A stretch of DNA of 64,000 nucleotides from Jaenimonas drosophilae (taxonomy: Eukaryota; Euglenozoa; Kinetoplastea; Trypanosomatida; Trypanosomatidae): assembly GCA_030849065.1 (NCBI GenBank), contig JASAON010001615.1:36545-100544 (forward strand), in the 5' to 3' direction. A program made the translations under genes and the position numbers. Numbering within the stretch: position 1 is the stretch's first letter; each line of letters starts with the position of its first letter. Positions 1-8,741 of the stretch are shown here, in pieces. The notes under the pieces are model-generated. The model was not told the origin of the DNA. It was given only the letters and a program-made list of their open reading frames with translations, and did not search any database.

Positions 1-672
1 TCCACGCCTCCGCGGCAGCGTGGGGCCAAGGAGAAGAAGGGCCGTGGCTCGGCCGCTGCCACAAAGCGTGCCAAGACGGAGACGAACGTGGCACCAACAT
101 GTACTGTCATGCGCGGTACACCAACCAATGATCTCCGCTTTTCCGAGGCACATTGGATGTGGAACATGGAGCTCCCAGCGACCTTCTGTTCCAGTAGTCC
201 GCTAGGCTCCCCACGGGGAGAGACGCGGATGCAGCCCTGTGTGCTTCCGGTGCCATCTATCCAGGCTGTGGTGGCCTGTACTGGGCGGCTTGGGTTGGCA
301 GCTCAGCTCAAGGAGGACAGCCTGCTACCCCTGCTGGAGCCATCCTTGACGAGTGGGAGCCCAGCCCACCGGTGGCTTGTTTGGCGGCTGGAGGATTGCC
401 GGGCCGTCACCAAGCTGCAGGCTGAGAACGCAGCTTCGGAGGAGGTGGTGCCTCACCCTGCCCCACGCGGCAAAGCTGCCGCCAAGAGGATGGCACAGGT
501 GCCGCTACCATCAGAGCCAGAAGATATCCCTGCCGACGTGTTGGCGTCTTCCACAACCTTCTTTGAGTATTGGCTGACAACCCTGGAGGCGTTCTACGGC
601 CCCAAGTTGCCACCTATGCAACGGATGGAGACGGAAGCCTTCGACGAGCTCTTCTCCCCATCAGCGGAATAG
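1..672 (+). CDS. Hypothetical protein, 5' end cut by the window
   Basis: The frame is open from the first base to the stop at 670-672, so this is the C-terminal 223 residues of a larger protein. The visible part opens with a basic, low-complexity stretch (Arg, Lys, Gly, Ala), has a Pro/Ala-rich middle, and ends in an acidic segment with aromatic residues (FFEYWLTTLEAFYG). I recognise no domain. The basic run could be a nuclear or nucleic-acid-binding tail, but that is a guess. It is the first member of the + strand cluster, and the next gene follows after 254 bases. The internal GTG at 88 is not a real start, because the reading frame continues upstream of it. Confidence 0.6.
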   Translation, partial: STPPRQRGAKEKKGRGSAAATKRAKTETNVAPTCTVMRGTPTNDLRFSEAHWMWNMELPATFCSSSPLGSPRGETRMQPCVLPVPSIQAVVACTGRLGLAAQLKEDSLLPLLEPSLTSGSPAHRWLVWRLEDCRAVTKLQAENAASEEVVPHPAPRGKAAAKRMAQVPLPSEPEDIPADVLASSTTFFEYWLTTLEAFYGPKLPPMQRMETEAFDELFSPSAE

Positions 673-926
673 GCGATACTTCTCCATGCGACCTCTGTTT
701 CTCTGCACTTACGAATATTGGCGTGACGAGGGTGTTTCAATCTTTTTGAGCTGATGCGACGCGTTCTTTCTTGGAGTTCTCGTCAACGATGGTGTGGCAC
801 GTCAACGAATTCAGCCGCCATTTGCGAGTAGAATCAACTAATTGTGTTTATTCCTCTTCTCATTCTTTAAGCCCGTCACTATAGAATCCGTTAGATTCTC
901 ACAAACCTGAGGAGGCGTGTGGCAAC

Positions 927-2249
927 ATGACTCCCCGAACGCGCTCCCGTGTGCTTATTGTGTCTCCCAACTCCGGAAGCATCGCACCATCACGTTCCAT
1001 TAGTGTGCAGCGGAGCGTCCTCGCACGCTCGAACCATAGTGGCTCCCGCTCCCAGCGATCCACCTCCATCCTCAAAACCAACGGCCGTTATGGGGGAAGA
1101 GAAGCGTACGGTGAGGAGGAGTCAGAGATGGCGAGAAGCCATCACAAGGAGGCTGCCGCACGGGCCGCGCTGAACCTTCTTCGGGAGGACTCCAACTGTT
1201 CAGGCAGCCGTTTCAAGAACACCAGCCGGTCGAGCTCCGCGTCTGGGTTTCGCAGAGATGCTCCTGGCGTCCATGTTCCTCTGAGCTCAGGCAGCCACTC
1301 TGAGTTCTCCCGCGACGGGGGCGGCCGAGAAGAAGACCAAGAGGCGGTTGACCGAGCACGTGCCATCTTGAGAGGGGCAGCCTCCAACATACTCAGACGG
1401 CCTTTCGGCTGGCGTACGGAGGATGGGGTGCGCAATGTGCGGCGGAGTAGCCGCTCAACCTCTCGCTCGGAAGGGGATAGGGTGCCAGTCACTGCCTCCT
1501 CGGGCGTGGCTGCATCACCACGCGCAAGAAGCAACTCCGTCCACAGTGGTAGCGGCCGACCGCCCAAACGCCGTGCGCTGGAGCTACCAGCTACTATTCC
1601 TCAAACTCGAAGTGACGATGATGAAGAGGACGATGAACTGGACCCAACCCTCTCCTCCTTGCAGCACCTATATCGCTCACGTGATGTGGTGGATGCCCGA
1701 CGCCAGCTTCCACGCCACGCAGCCATTTCACGTTTCCATGGGGCTAATCGCCCAGATGGCACCGTCGCAGGGGAGCCTGCCGCTACGTGCCCTGTTCCTG
1801 CAGACCCCTGCCCACCCATGTTTAGCGGCCTGAGTGCCATTCCCCTCAGTGCCAACCTCTTTGAGTGTGATCCGTTTGCGGTACCAGCCCAGCGTGGGGC
1901 GTCTTCTGCGACTTCACGTGCATGTGTGCGGCCGCTGTGGGTTCTTGTGGGAACCTTCAAGACGGCCCTTCGTGGAGTGGTTGAGATTGACTACCCTCAT
2001 GACTCGTTGAAGTGGCTTCAGGCGAACCCACGCGGTGGCCTCCAAACCATGAAAGTATCACTCTCAGCCATGATTGACGTCTTCACTGCTCAGGTTGCAC
2101 AGGAGGACGAGGACATTCGAGAGGTACACCACACACTCATTCTTCGCACTTCCACTCGTCCATCACAGGTGGCCTTTGGATTTCACAAGATGAGTGAGGC
2201 AAATCGCCTGCGGTCATTGCTGAAGGTGGCCATGAGCAGTAGCCGCTAA
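927..2249 (+). CDS. Ser/Arg-rich protein with a PH-like C-terminal domain
   Basis: This is a 440-residue protein starting at an ATG. Residues 1 to about 320 are low complexity, rich in Ser, Arg and Gly, with many potential phosphorylation sites and an acidic patch near residues 233-240 (DDDEEDDELD). The last 110 residues look folded. Alternating hydrophobic strands begin at RPLWVLVGTFKTALRG, pass through LQTMKVSLSAMIDVF and HHTLILRTSTRPSQVAFGF, and end in a helix (EANRLRSLLKVAM). That strand-then-helix order resembles a PH-like fold. I know no named family for it. A kinetoplastid cytoskeletal or signalling scaffold would fit this architecture, but that is inference. The gene itself is secure; the fold is tentative. 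Confidence 0.75.
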   Translation: MTPRTRSRVLIVSPNSGSIAPSRSISVQRSVLARSNHSGSRSQRSTSILKTNGRYGGREAYGEEESEMARSHHKEAAARAALNLLREDSNCSGSRFKNTSRSSSASGFRRDAPGVHVPLSSGSHSEFSRDGGGREEDQEAVDRARAILRGAASNILRRPFGWRTEDGVRNVRRSSRSTSRSEGDRVPVTASSGVAASPRARSNSVHSGSGRPPKRRALELPATIPQTRSDDDEEDDELDPTLSSLQHLYRSRDVVDARRQLPRHAAISRFHGANRPDGTVAGEPAATCPVPADPCPPMFSGLSAIPLSANLFECDPFAVPAQRGASSATSRACVRPLWVLVGTFKTALRGVVEIDYPHDSLKWLQANPRGGLQTMKVSLSAMIDVFTAQVAQEDEDIREVHHTLILRTSTRPSQVAFGFHKMSEANRLRSLLKVAMSSSR

Positions 2250-2685
2250 GGACCCTTTCGTCTTTTCTCCTGCACCCACGTCTTGGCCCCTCTCCACAAC
2301 AGGCTTCCATGGGGAAGGTGGCACTGACGTACTACTTCGGCTGGTTTTCATTAGATACTCCTCTCATCCTAGTCTAGCCCAGAGAGGACCTGGATGACGG
2401 AAGTTGGAGATAGATGCTGTAGATCGAATGAGTGGGTGTGTGTATACAACGGAAGCAATATTGTTGTGGTTGTGTTGGTAAGTGTGCCATGAGACGAGCG
2501 TGCCTTTCATCCCCCCCCCCTTGCTGACTTCATCTCCTTCTTCCTTTGGTGTGATTGATGTTCTTGTACTAATAGTGGTTTTTGTGTCTGCACCGCTGGT
2601 GTTGTCTCTCCAGCACAGGAGGAGTACATCGCCACTCGTTGTAAACCGTTTTCTACCGCATCTGTTTTCAAGTCTTTAGGGCAAC
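2250..2685 (+). other. Intergenic region (436 bases)
   Basis: This holds the 3' UTR of the preceding gene and the trans-splicing signals of the next. A C10 run (2511-2520) leads into a pyrimidine-rich stretch to about 2547. Several AG dinucleotides follow (2574, 2612, 2678) before the ATG at 2686. I see no other gene. Confidence 0.6.
2511..2679 (+). promoter_or_regulatory. Putative trans-splice acceptor region
   Basis: A C10 run and a C/T-rich tract (2511-2547) are followed by candidate acceptor AGs at 2574-2575, 2612-2613 (after TGTCTCTCC) and 2678-2679 (after TGTTTTCAAGTCTTT). Spliced-leader addition at the last would leave a 5' UTR of about 6 bases. Which AG is used cannot be told from sequence alone. 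Confidence 0.4.
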
Positions 2686-4356
2686 ATGCCACCCCGCCGC
2701 GCTGCGGATGCCCAGATTGGAGCTGAAATCGATCCTCGACGCCCGTCGCTCTACGAGGATGCTTTCCTAGATCAACTGCTTCAGGTAGTGAAGGAGGCGC
2801 TGCCCCCTGGAGAGCATGGCACCAACCTCCCAGCCAGCAGTGCTGGGGAGGATATTGGACGCATGGAGGCTTCGACCCACAGCACATCCAGCATCTGGGC
2901 TGCCGCAGGACCACTCCGATCACAGGAATCCGCCCTTCACCACATTTCCAGCATGATCGCGCGCTCCATCAACGCCGATGACTACTGGGCCAACCTTGGC
3001 CATCAAGTGACGGTTGACCACTACGCCGCCTTCGTGAACTACTGTGGTACTCAAGGCTTCTCTGCCCTCAAGACCCTTCATCTCCTGAAGTTCCTGGAGA
3101 GCTTCCAAGCCTTGGTTGCCCATGGCATCGTTGACGGGGATGCCGACGGAACAACCAAGCAAGGCCAACGAGAGCTCAGCAGCCACAGCACCTTGGCCCA
3201 CCCGTCCAGTGCCGCCCCATCCGAGGACCGCAAGGGGGATAAGAAGGAGAAGAAGGAAAAGAAGGAGAAGAAGAAGGCCGGCAAGAAGGGGAAGGCGGCC
3301 ACCCCTGCCACTGCCTCACCCGCTACGGAGGCTGCTGCCCCGGTCGAGGTTCCACCAGCTTCCCCACTTCCAGCACTGCCGCCACCCGTGAAGCGCTCGC
3401 TGGAGGAGGTGCTTCGGGAGAAAATGCGCGACTTCTTCACATTGGAGGTGGAGGAAGGATGGAAGTGGGATCGCTTCCCGCGGCAGCCGATGGAGCGTGA
3501 GGTGAGCCCAGCCACTACCTCCAAGGGAAAGAAGGCCTCTCGGAGTGAAAAGGCCAAGCAGCAACAACAAGAGCAGGAAGAGGAGCAGAAGCGACTGGCC
3601 GCGGCGGCAGCACTCCCACCAGAGAACATCTACCTCACAACGGAGGAGATCCCGTCATTTACCCTCTTCTTCCTAGCTCGTGGTCTGCTGCAGCACACCG
3701 CACTCTATCAGTACATGGCCTCCCACGAGCAGGCCGATGAGCCACGCTGTGCCTTCAACTTCCGTGTGGCACCGGAGCTTCCCTTTCCTATCCGGCCCTT
3801 GTCTGAGGCTGTGTTGCAGGTTGCCCCGGAGGCGGCAGCAGCGCCAGCGATATCTGAAGTGCCCGAGTCGAAGACCGCGCTCAACCGGCGCATCAGCCAT
3901 CATGCCAATGCCCACCGCGGCAATGCCCAACGTGGTGGCGCCGCCGCAGCTGCTGCTGCTCAGCAGGTTCCCGATCCAGCGCCACCACCACCGCCAGTGG
4001 AGGAGAAGCCAGCGAAGGACCCACTCACGTTGATGCGGGAGGAGCAGGAGCGGGAGCTGGCGCAGTTTTCCGCAGAGCACAAGGCTGCTGTAGAGCTGGA
4101 GGAGGAACGTGCCCGCATGGCTCAGACGGAGAAGGAGATGGAGCTTCTCTTTGAGAACGAAGGAACCCAGCGTGCGGTGGTGGATGTCTATGGTGGCATG
4201 GAGTCGCAGCTGACGGAGCGGCAGTTGCGACTGCTGCAGCGCATCGAGGCCCTCGAGATTGCTCTTGGGCTCCGCCCTCCCCCGCCAGAGAAGCCGGTGG
4301 AAGCTGAGGGGCAGGAGGATAGCCGCCGCCGATCCCCTGGACGACGAAAGCGATAG
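2686..4356 (+). CDS. CLAMP-domain (C1a-32/FAP119-like) axonemal protein
   Basis: This is a 556-residue protein. Two separated segments match the CLAMP family (flagellar central-pair C1a-32/FAP119/CCDC189) as I know it. Residues near 105-145 (YAAFVNYCGTQGFSALKTL) resemble the conserved helix around 'QGFS'. Residues near 310-365 (LTTEEIPSFTLFFLARGLL, then TALYQYM) resemble the 'LF..EQV..I..YF..TYFRHF.LY.Y' half. Between them lies a long insert with a Lys/Glu run (KKEKKEKKEKKKAGKKGK), Pro/Ala-rich DNA and a Gln/Glu run. The C-terminus (about 450-530) is charged coiled coil. The likely role is the axonemal central pair, in keeping with a flagellate. The assignment rests on motif memory only. Confidence 0.6.
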   Translation: MPPRRAADAQIGAEIDPRRPSLYEDAFLDQLLQVVKEALPPGEHGTNLPASSAGEDIGRMEASTHSTSSIWAAAGPLRSQESALHHISSMIARSINADDYWANLGHQVTVDHYAAFVNYCGTQGFSALKTLHLLKFLESFQALVAHGIVDGDADGTTKQGQRELSSHSTLAHPSSAAPSEDRKGDKKEKKEKKEKKKAGKKGKAATPATASPATEAAAPVEVPPASPLPALPPPVKRSLEEVLREKMRDFFTLEVEEGWKWDRFPRQPMEREVSPATTSKGKKASRSEKAKQQQQEQEEEQKRLAAAAALPPENIYLTTEEIPSFTLFFLARGLLQHTALYQYMASHEQADEPRCAFNFRVAPELPFPIRPLSEAVLQVAPEAAAAPAISEVPESKTALNRRISHHANAHRGNAQRGGAAAAAAAQQVPDPAPPPPPVEEKPAKDPLTLMREEQERELAQFSAEHKAAVELEEERARMAQTEKEMELLFENEGTQRAVVDVYGGMESQLTERQLRLLQRIEALEIALGLRPPPPEKPVEAEGQEDSRRRSPGRRKR

Positions 4357-4899
4357 GCGTTTGTGGGAAGTGCTAGGGGTTGGATGCAGGTGAAGAGAAT
4401 GAGAAGAGAGTACTACACGAGGGCCTTGACCAAGAATCTTGTGTGCTGTTCTTCTCGCTCACTTTACCTACAATGCACTCGTAGATTGCACGTCCTGGTT
4501 GGGGATGCCATCAAATGTATAAAAGAAACTTATAGATGCGTCATCTGAACTCATCGCCAAATACAACACAGCCAGCTGCTATGAAGTGGGCAGGCACTTG
4601 CCTCTCATGTAGGATGAGGTGTATCGCTGCCGTCCTGGACGTAACACCAGCACCTACTCTTCTTTCACTCTTTTCATGCTTGCATCGGTAGTAGTGCTTT
4701 GCTCTTCTCGTATTCCTTGGTAACTCCACACCCTAGACAGCCGTCCACATCGGCTCCATCTGCGTGAGACGCTGCCACACGGTAACTGGGTGGGGCCATT
4801 TCCCCCACCCTTCACACTCTCGTAGTCCCCATTTCTTGCACGTTTTGTGCACGCTTTCCCTGTGTTTTCTTGATCGTAGTTGCGTAGACTCACCCGACC
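4357..4899 (+). other. Intergenic region (543 bases)
   Basis: I see no gene here. A C/T-rich stretch at 4652-4685 (ACTCTTCTTTCACTCTTTTC) and another at 4796-4870 precede the kinesin ATG at 4900 and probably serve trans-splicing. Short open frames here have no recognisable content. Confidence 0.5.
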
Positions 4900-7062
4900 A
4901 TGACGGGTCCCACCGATGGCAAAGCTGGGCAGTCGCATGTAGAGGTGGCCCTTCGCATACGCCCACTCCTTGCGCGGGAGTTGGATGCAGAGGAGGAGGT
5001 GTCCATCGTGGCCCTCGATGGCGGAGAGGAGGTTGGCGGAGCACAGGTGCGGGTGACGATGCCCACCACGGGAGGCAGCAGCATTGCCTGCAGCTCCGCC
5101 ACGCTGGCTCGACGCACACGCAAAGCCAACGCGTGTCGCGTGAATGATTTTCACGGACTTAACTATGTGCTGGACCCAACAGCGACTCAATCCACAGTGT
5201 GGGAGCAGCTCCACGTGCGGGATTTTTGCGACGAGGCCTTCGACGGCAAAGCGGCTGCCATTCTCTGCTTTGGCCAGACCGGAAGTGGCAAAACCTTCAC
5301 GATGAGCGGCAGAACCATGGAGGATGAAAGCCCACCAGAAGAAGGTGCTATTGAGGGAAGTGCTAGTGCAGCCCGCCCCCTTGTGGCGGAGGATGGAATC
5401 CAGTACCGCGCCATCACCTACATCGCCGATAAGCTGGCTCAGCTCCGACAACAACCCAACATGCGGGCCACCGTCAAGGCGAGCTACCTTGAGCTGTACA
5501 ATGAGCAACTCAATGATTTACTACAACAAAAGAGTGGCCTGAAGTGCCGATGGTCGGCCACCGCCAAGTCCTTCTACGTGGAGGACTCCCTCATGGTGGA
5601 GTGCATCGATGCCTCCGACCTTCTTCTTGTTCTCCGCGAAGGCCAGGCCAATCGGCAGCGTGCGGGCCACCTCCTGAATAGTGATAGCAGCCGCTCCCAC
5701 GTTCTCTTCACCGTCATGGTGGAGACCCGATGTGGCGAGGCACCAACACGCTACGGGAAACTCACTTTTGTTGATTTGGCAGGCTCGGAACGGCTGAAGG
5801 ACACCGGCAGTCAAGGCGAAGACACCAAATCCATCAACCGCTCCCTCTTCGCCCTGGGCAACGTTATTGAGAAACTGTCTGAGAGGCAGCAGCAGCAGAA
5901 GGATCAAACCTCCTCCTCCTCCCCCTCTGGTGCCAACAACAAGAACAACAACAGCAACAACAAAGCCAACAGTGCGTCCTTCATTCCGTACCGGTCGAGT
6001 GTTCTCACGCAGCTGCTCATGGATAGCCTCAATGGCGACTGCCGCGCACTGTTGATTGCCTGCGTGACCCCATCCAGCCGCTTTGTGGAGGAGTCCTTGC
6101 GTACTATCTACTACGCTGAACGTGCTGCACACATCACTACGGCCCCATCACAGCGCATTGACCGCGAACAGCAGGATCGTCTTGCCATGCAGGCAAGGAT
6201 ACAACACTTGGAGGACGAAAACAACCTCTTTCGTCGTCTGCTTGGCCTTCCAGTCAAGGCCACACTCACCGAGGAGATGATCGCCGCACAGCTTGCCGTT
6301 CTTACCAAGTCTGCCCCCGGCAGCCCACTCTTTCATCCACCCGCCCACATTAGCGTGTTGCCCACGGGCAGGCGGGGTAGCAGCATCAACCATGGCGGCC
6401 AGCCACTCCCCCCACTTATCCCACGTCGAGCATCTTCCAGTGATGCTCACACAGAAGCCACTCGCTCACGCGATTCACCAGTAAAACCACAATCGGCCGG
6501 GGGCGATCAGTCCTCCGTGTGGAGCCCCCCAAGCATGCTCAGCGTGGACCGCAGACGGATGGCGGGGGCATCGAAGCGCGTCACTTTTGATCTCGCGTCA
6601 GCCATGCCCATCAGCTCACCAAGCAGCTCTGCCATCACCTCAACCGGAGAGGCGGAGCTCGTCACCTCCACACCCGCACTTGAAGAGTTGGCTTCCTTCA
6701 CCGTTGCCGTTAATCGTCCGGTTGTGTCCACGTCATTGACGACGGCGGCCGCACACGCGGTAAAGGGCCAGCAAGCCCACAGTGAAGCTGAAAAGAAGAA
6801 GGCCCCACAGCAACACCAACAACAACCATCATCACCTACATCGCCTCCGTCCATGCCACTTGGCAGGCCTCCAGCGATGCGTGGAAGCGCAATGGATTTG
6901 CTCAATCAGCTCCCAGACACGATGCAGCAAGTGGGTGGGAAGGAGAAGATGGCGCAACACATCACCACGCCGGAAAGCTCATCTCCACAAGCAGCTGCAG
7001 GAAGGCCATCGGTAGTATCCTACGGTTTCCGCCCCGCCGCTGGAAAACGAGGCCTTCACTGA
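4900..7062 (+). CDS. Kinesin with N-terminal motor domain
   Basis: This is a 720-residue ATP-driven microtubule motor. The motor spans residues 12 to about 412. It has P-loop GQTGSGKT (125-132), switch I NSDSSRSH (260-267), switch II DLAGSE (292-297) and the microtubule-binding FIPYRSSVLTQLLMDSLNG. All nucleotide-binding motifs are intact. An insert rich in Gln, Ser and Asn (about 329-360) lies between the switch II helix and IPYR, at loop 12. A short coiled coil follows the motor (about 420-446). The remaining 270 residues are disordered and rich in Ser, Pro, Thr and Gln. The N-terminal motor predicts plus-end movement, but the kinesin subfamily cannot be named by eye. Confidence 0.95.
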   Translation: MTGPTDGKAGQSHVEVALRIRPLLARELDAEEEVSIVALDGGEEVGGAQVRVTMPTTGGSSIACSSATLARRTRKANACRVNDFHGLNYVLDPTATQSTVWEQLHVRDFCDEAFDGKAAAILCFGQTGSGKTFTMSGRTMEDESPPEEGAIEGSASAARPLVAEDGIQYRAITYIADKLAQLRQQPNMRATVKASYLELYNEQLNDLLQQKSGLKCRWSATAKSFYVEDSLMVECIDASDLLLVLREGQANRQRAGHLLNSDSSRSHVLFTVMVETRCGEAPTRYGKLTFVDLAGSERLKDTGSQGEDTKSINRSLFALGNVIEKLSERQQQQKDQTSSSSPSGANNKNNNSNNKANSASFIPYRSSVLTQLLMDSLNGDCRALLIACVTPSSRFVEESLRTIYYAERAAHITTAPSQRIDREQQDRLAMQARIQHLEDENNLFRRLLGLPVKATLTEEMIAAQLAVLTKSAPGSPLFHPPAHISVLPTGRRGSSINHGGQPLPPLIPRRASSSDAHTEATRSRDSPVKPQSAGGDQSSVWSPPSMLSVDRRRMAGASKRVTFDLASAMPISSPSSSAITSTGEAELVTSTPALEELASFTVAVNRPVVSTSLTTAAAHAVKGQQAHSEAEKKKAPQQHQQQPSSPTSPPSMPLGRPPAMRGSAMDLLNQLPDTMQQVGGKEKMAQHITTPESSSPQAAAGRPSVVSYGFRPAAGKRGLH

Positions 7063-8046
7063 GATACCAACTTTAGCTCACAAAATCGTCGATTCTCCTC
7101 TCTCGACCCTTTCCACTTACGGAGAGACTGACCACCACCATTGGTGGAGGAGCGCTGTTTCTGGCGTAGTTGTTGTTGGCATGGATGCTGATGAACTTCC
7201 TTCCATTACTTTTTGGTTTTGTATTTTGCTGTGCTCAGACATTCAACACTCAATCTGCACAACTTTTTTTCATCCGTGTATGGTTGTTGATGTAGGGGAG
7301 AAGAGACATGCATCCATCTACCCCCAACTCACCATCTCTCCCCCCCACCCTCCCATTTGGGCCACAAACGTACGCAGAGATCAGCAAGTGATGAAGAAGA
7401 AAATCAAAGGATGACTGAAAGGATGCGGCTGGTGTGTGAGGGCACTCTCAGAGTGTGAAGAAGTGCCGCCGCACCACTATCATATCCTTATTTGTGCGTT
7501 TTGGCACAAGTTCCCACGCATGTCCTTTGCGCTACCTTCAACCTTATTAGCCTGTGACTTCTCCAAGAGATGCGGCGTGTGTACGTGTACGTGTACGTTC
7601 TATTCCCCATCCTACTCGTGAATGGTGGAAATATCTTGATGTGTTGTGTTGCTTCTTTTTGTGACTTGCTGTGTTTCCCTCCAGCTAGTACGCTCGAATG
7701 GACACGAGTTAGACATGCGAGTGCAACATCCATCGAGTCTTGTGGGCATGCTTCCAATGGACTGCCTGATTGCTGCTTGTGTATGTAGTTTTTTTGCTTT
7801 TCACTTTGAGTTTATTTTTGTTTCATTTCACGTTGCGAGCTGCTCGTTCACGTGTTGCTCAGTGGACCACATCGCACCAAGTACCCCCTGACTGTTTTCT
7901 ACCACGGCACTCATGTGTGGCGATGGCCATGTACTGTAGCCACCTACCTTCATTCCCCTGTTGCGTCTATATCATAGCTCCGTTTGTGCGGAATTAGTAA
8001 GCTGGTATACGTGCGTCTGTGTGGGCAAGATTTAGTACGCATCAAG
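7063..8046 (+). other. Long intergenic region (984 bases)
   Basis: No convincing coding region is present. It is T-rich, with several pyrimidine tracts (for example 7323-7356 with C runs) and a GTACGT repeat near 7579-7595. The last tract (7945-7970) and AG at 7976-7977 probably serve the downstream Trm112 gene. Overlapping short frames at 7570-7997 are low-complexity and have no homology I can see. Confidence 0.5.
7945..7977 (+). promoter_or_regulatory. Putative trans-splice acceptor for Trm112
   Basis: A C/T-rich run (ACCTTCATTCCCCTGTTGCG) is followed by TCATAG, with AG at 7976-7977. This lies 69 bases before the ATG at 8047. It supports starting the protein at 8047 rather than at the in-frame TTG at 7984. 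Confidence 0.45.
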
Positions 8047-8430
8047 ATGCGTCTACTCTCACACAACTTCCTGGCCTGCTTGAAGTGCGATAGCTACCCG
8101 CTCAAGATTGATGCGGCAGAGGTGGAGGACCTGGATGTACCGATGGACTCTGCTTTCGTCCGCAGCATGCTAGCCCGCATTGACTACCCATCATTGGTGG
8201 CCGAGTATCACCGCCTTCGTGCTGCACATGCATCGGTGCGCGAGCATGGCGGGGAGCTGCCAGAAACGATGGAGGGGCAGGACGTGTCGGGTGATGATTC
8301 CTCCTTCCTTCAAACGGCCAACTACGCCATGAATGTGGTGGCTGTCAAGCGTGGCACACTTCAATGCCCCAACTGTGCCACCAGCTACCCCATCAATGAA
8401 TTCATCCCCAACTTTGTGCTGGAGAAGTAA
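8047..8430 (+). CDS. TRM112: Trm112-like methyltransferase activator
   Basis: This is a 127-residue protein. Trm112 is the small zinc-binding partner that stabilises several SAM-dependent methyltransferases acting on tRNA, 18S rRNA (Bud23) and release factor eRF1. The N-terminus MRLLSHNFLACLKCDSYPL carries the first Cys pair. The C-terminus GTLQCPNCATSYPINEFIP carries the second pair and the family 'YPI...IPN' ending. The central helical part (about 30-95) is the usual variable insertion. Length and both zinc half-sites agree with eukaryotic Trm112. I chose the ATG at 8047 because family members begin M-[KR]-L-L-[ST]-H-N-F. An in-frame TTG further upstream is not needed. Confidence 0.93.
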   Translation: MRLLSHNFLACLKCDSYPLKIDAAEVEDLDVPMDSAFVRSMLARIDYPSLVAEYHRLRAAHASVREHGGELPETMEGQDVSGDDSSFLQTANYAMNVVAVKRGTLQCPNCATSYPINEFIPNFVLEK

Positions 8431-8741
8431 CTTCTGGTGTGATGAAGACGATATCATAATCGATCGAACTAAACACGCTAAAAAACGAAAACAAATAGAT
8501 GATGACTCTTTTGTTTTGGTGTTATTGATGGTTAGTGTGCCTCAAACAACGTCACGTGTGCTTCTTCTCCTGAATTCTCATGTGTAGCACATACACCTAA
8601 CTCTTGTGTAGCCCGCAACAAGCGGTGCGTTTGGTGCTACCGATCAGGGCACACCTTCACCCACACCACCACATTTTTATCGTGCCATTGTTGCACAACT
8701 ATCCATAGAAAAAGTACGCACATAGATTGGCATCAACATTC
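8431..8741 (+). other. Intergenic region (311 bases)
   Basis: No gene is seen. The region is A/T-rich after the Trm112 stop and has a weak pyrimidine-rich segment (8640-8690) before the HD-domain gene. Confidence 0.45.
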
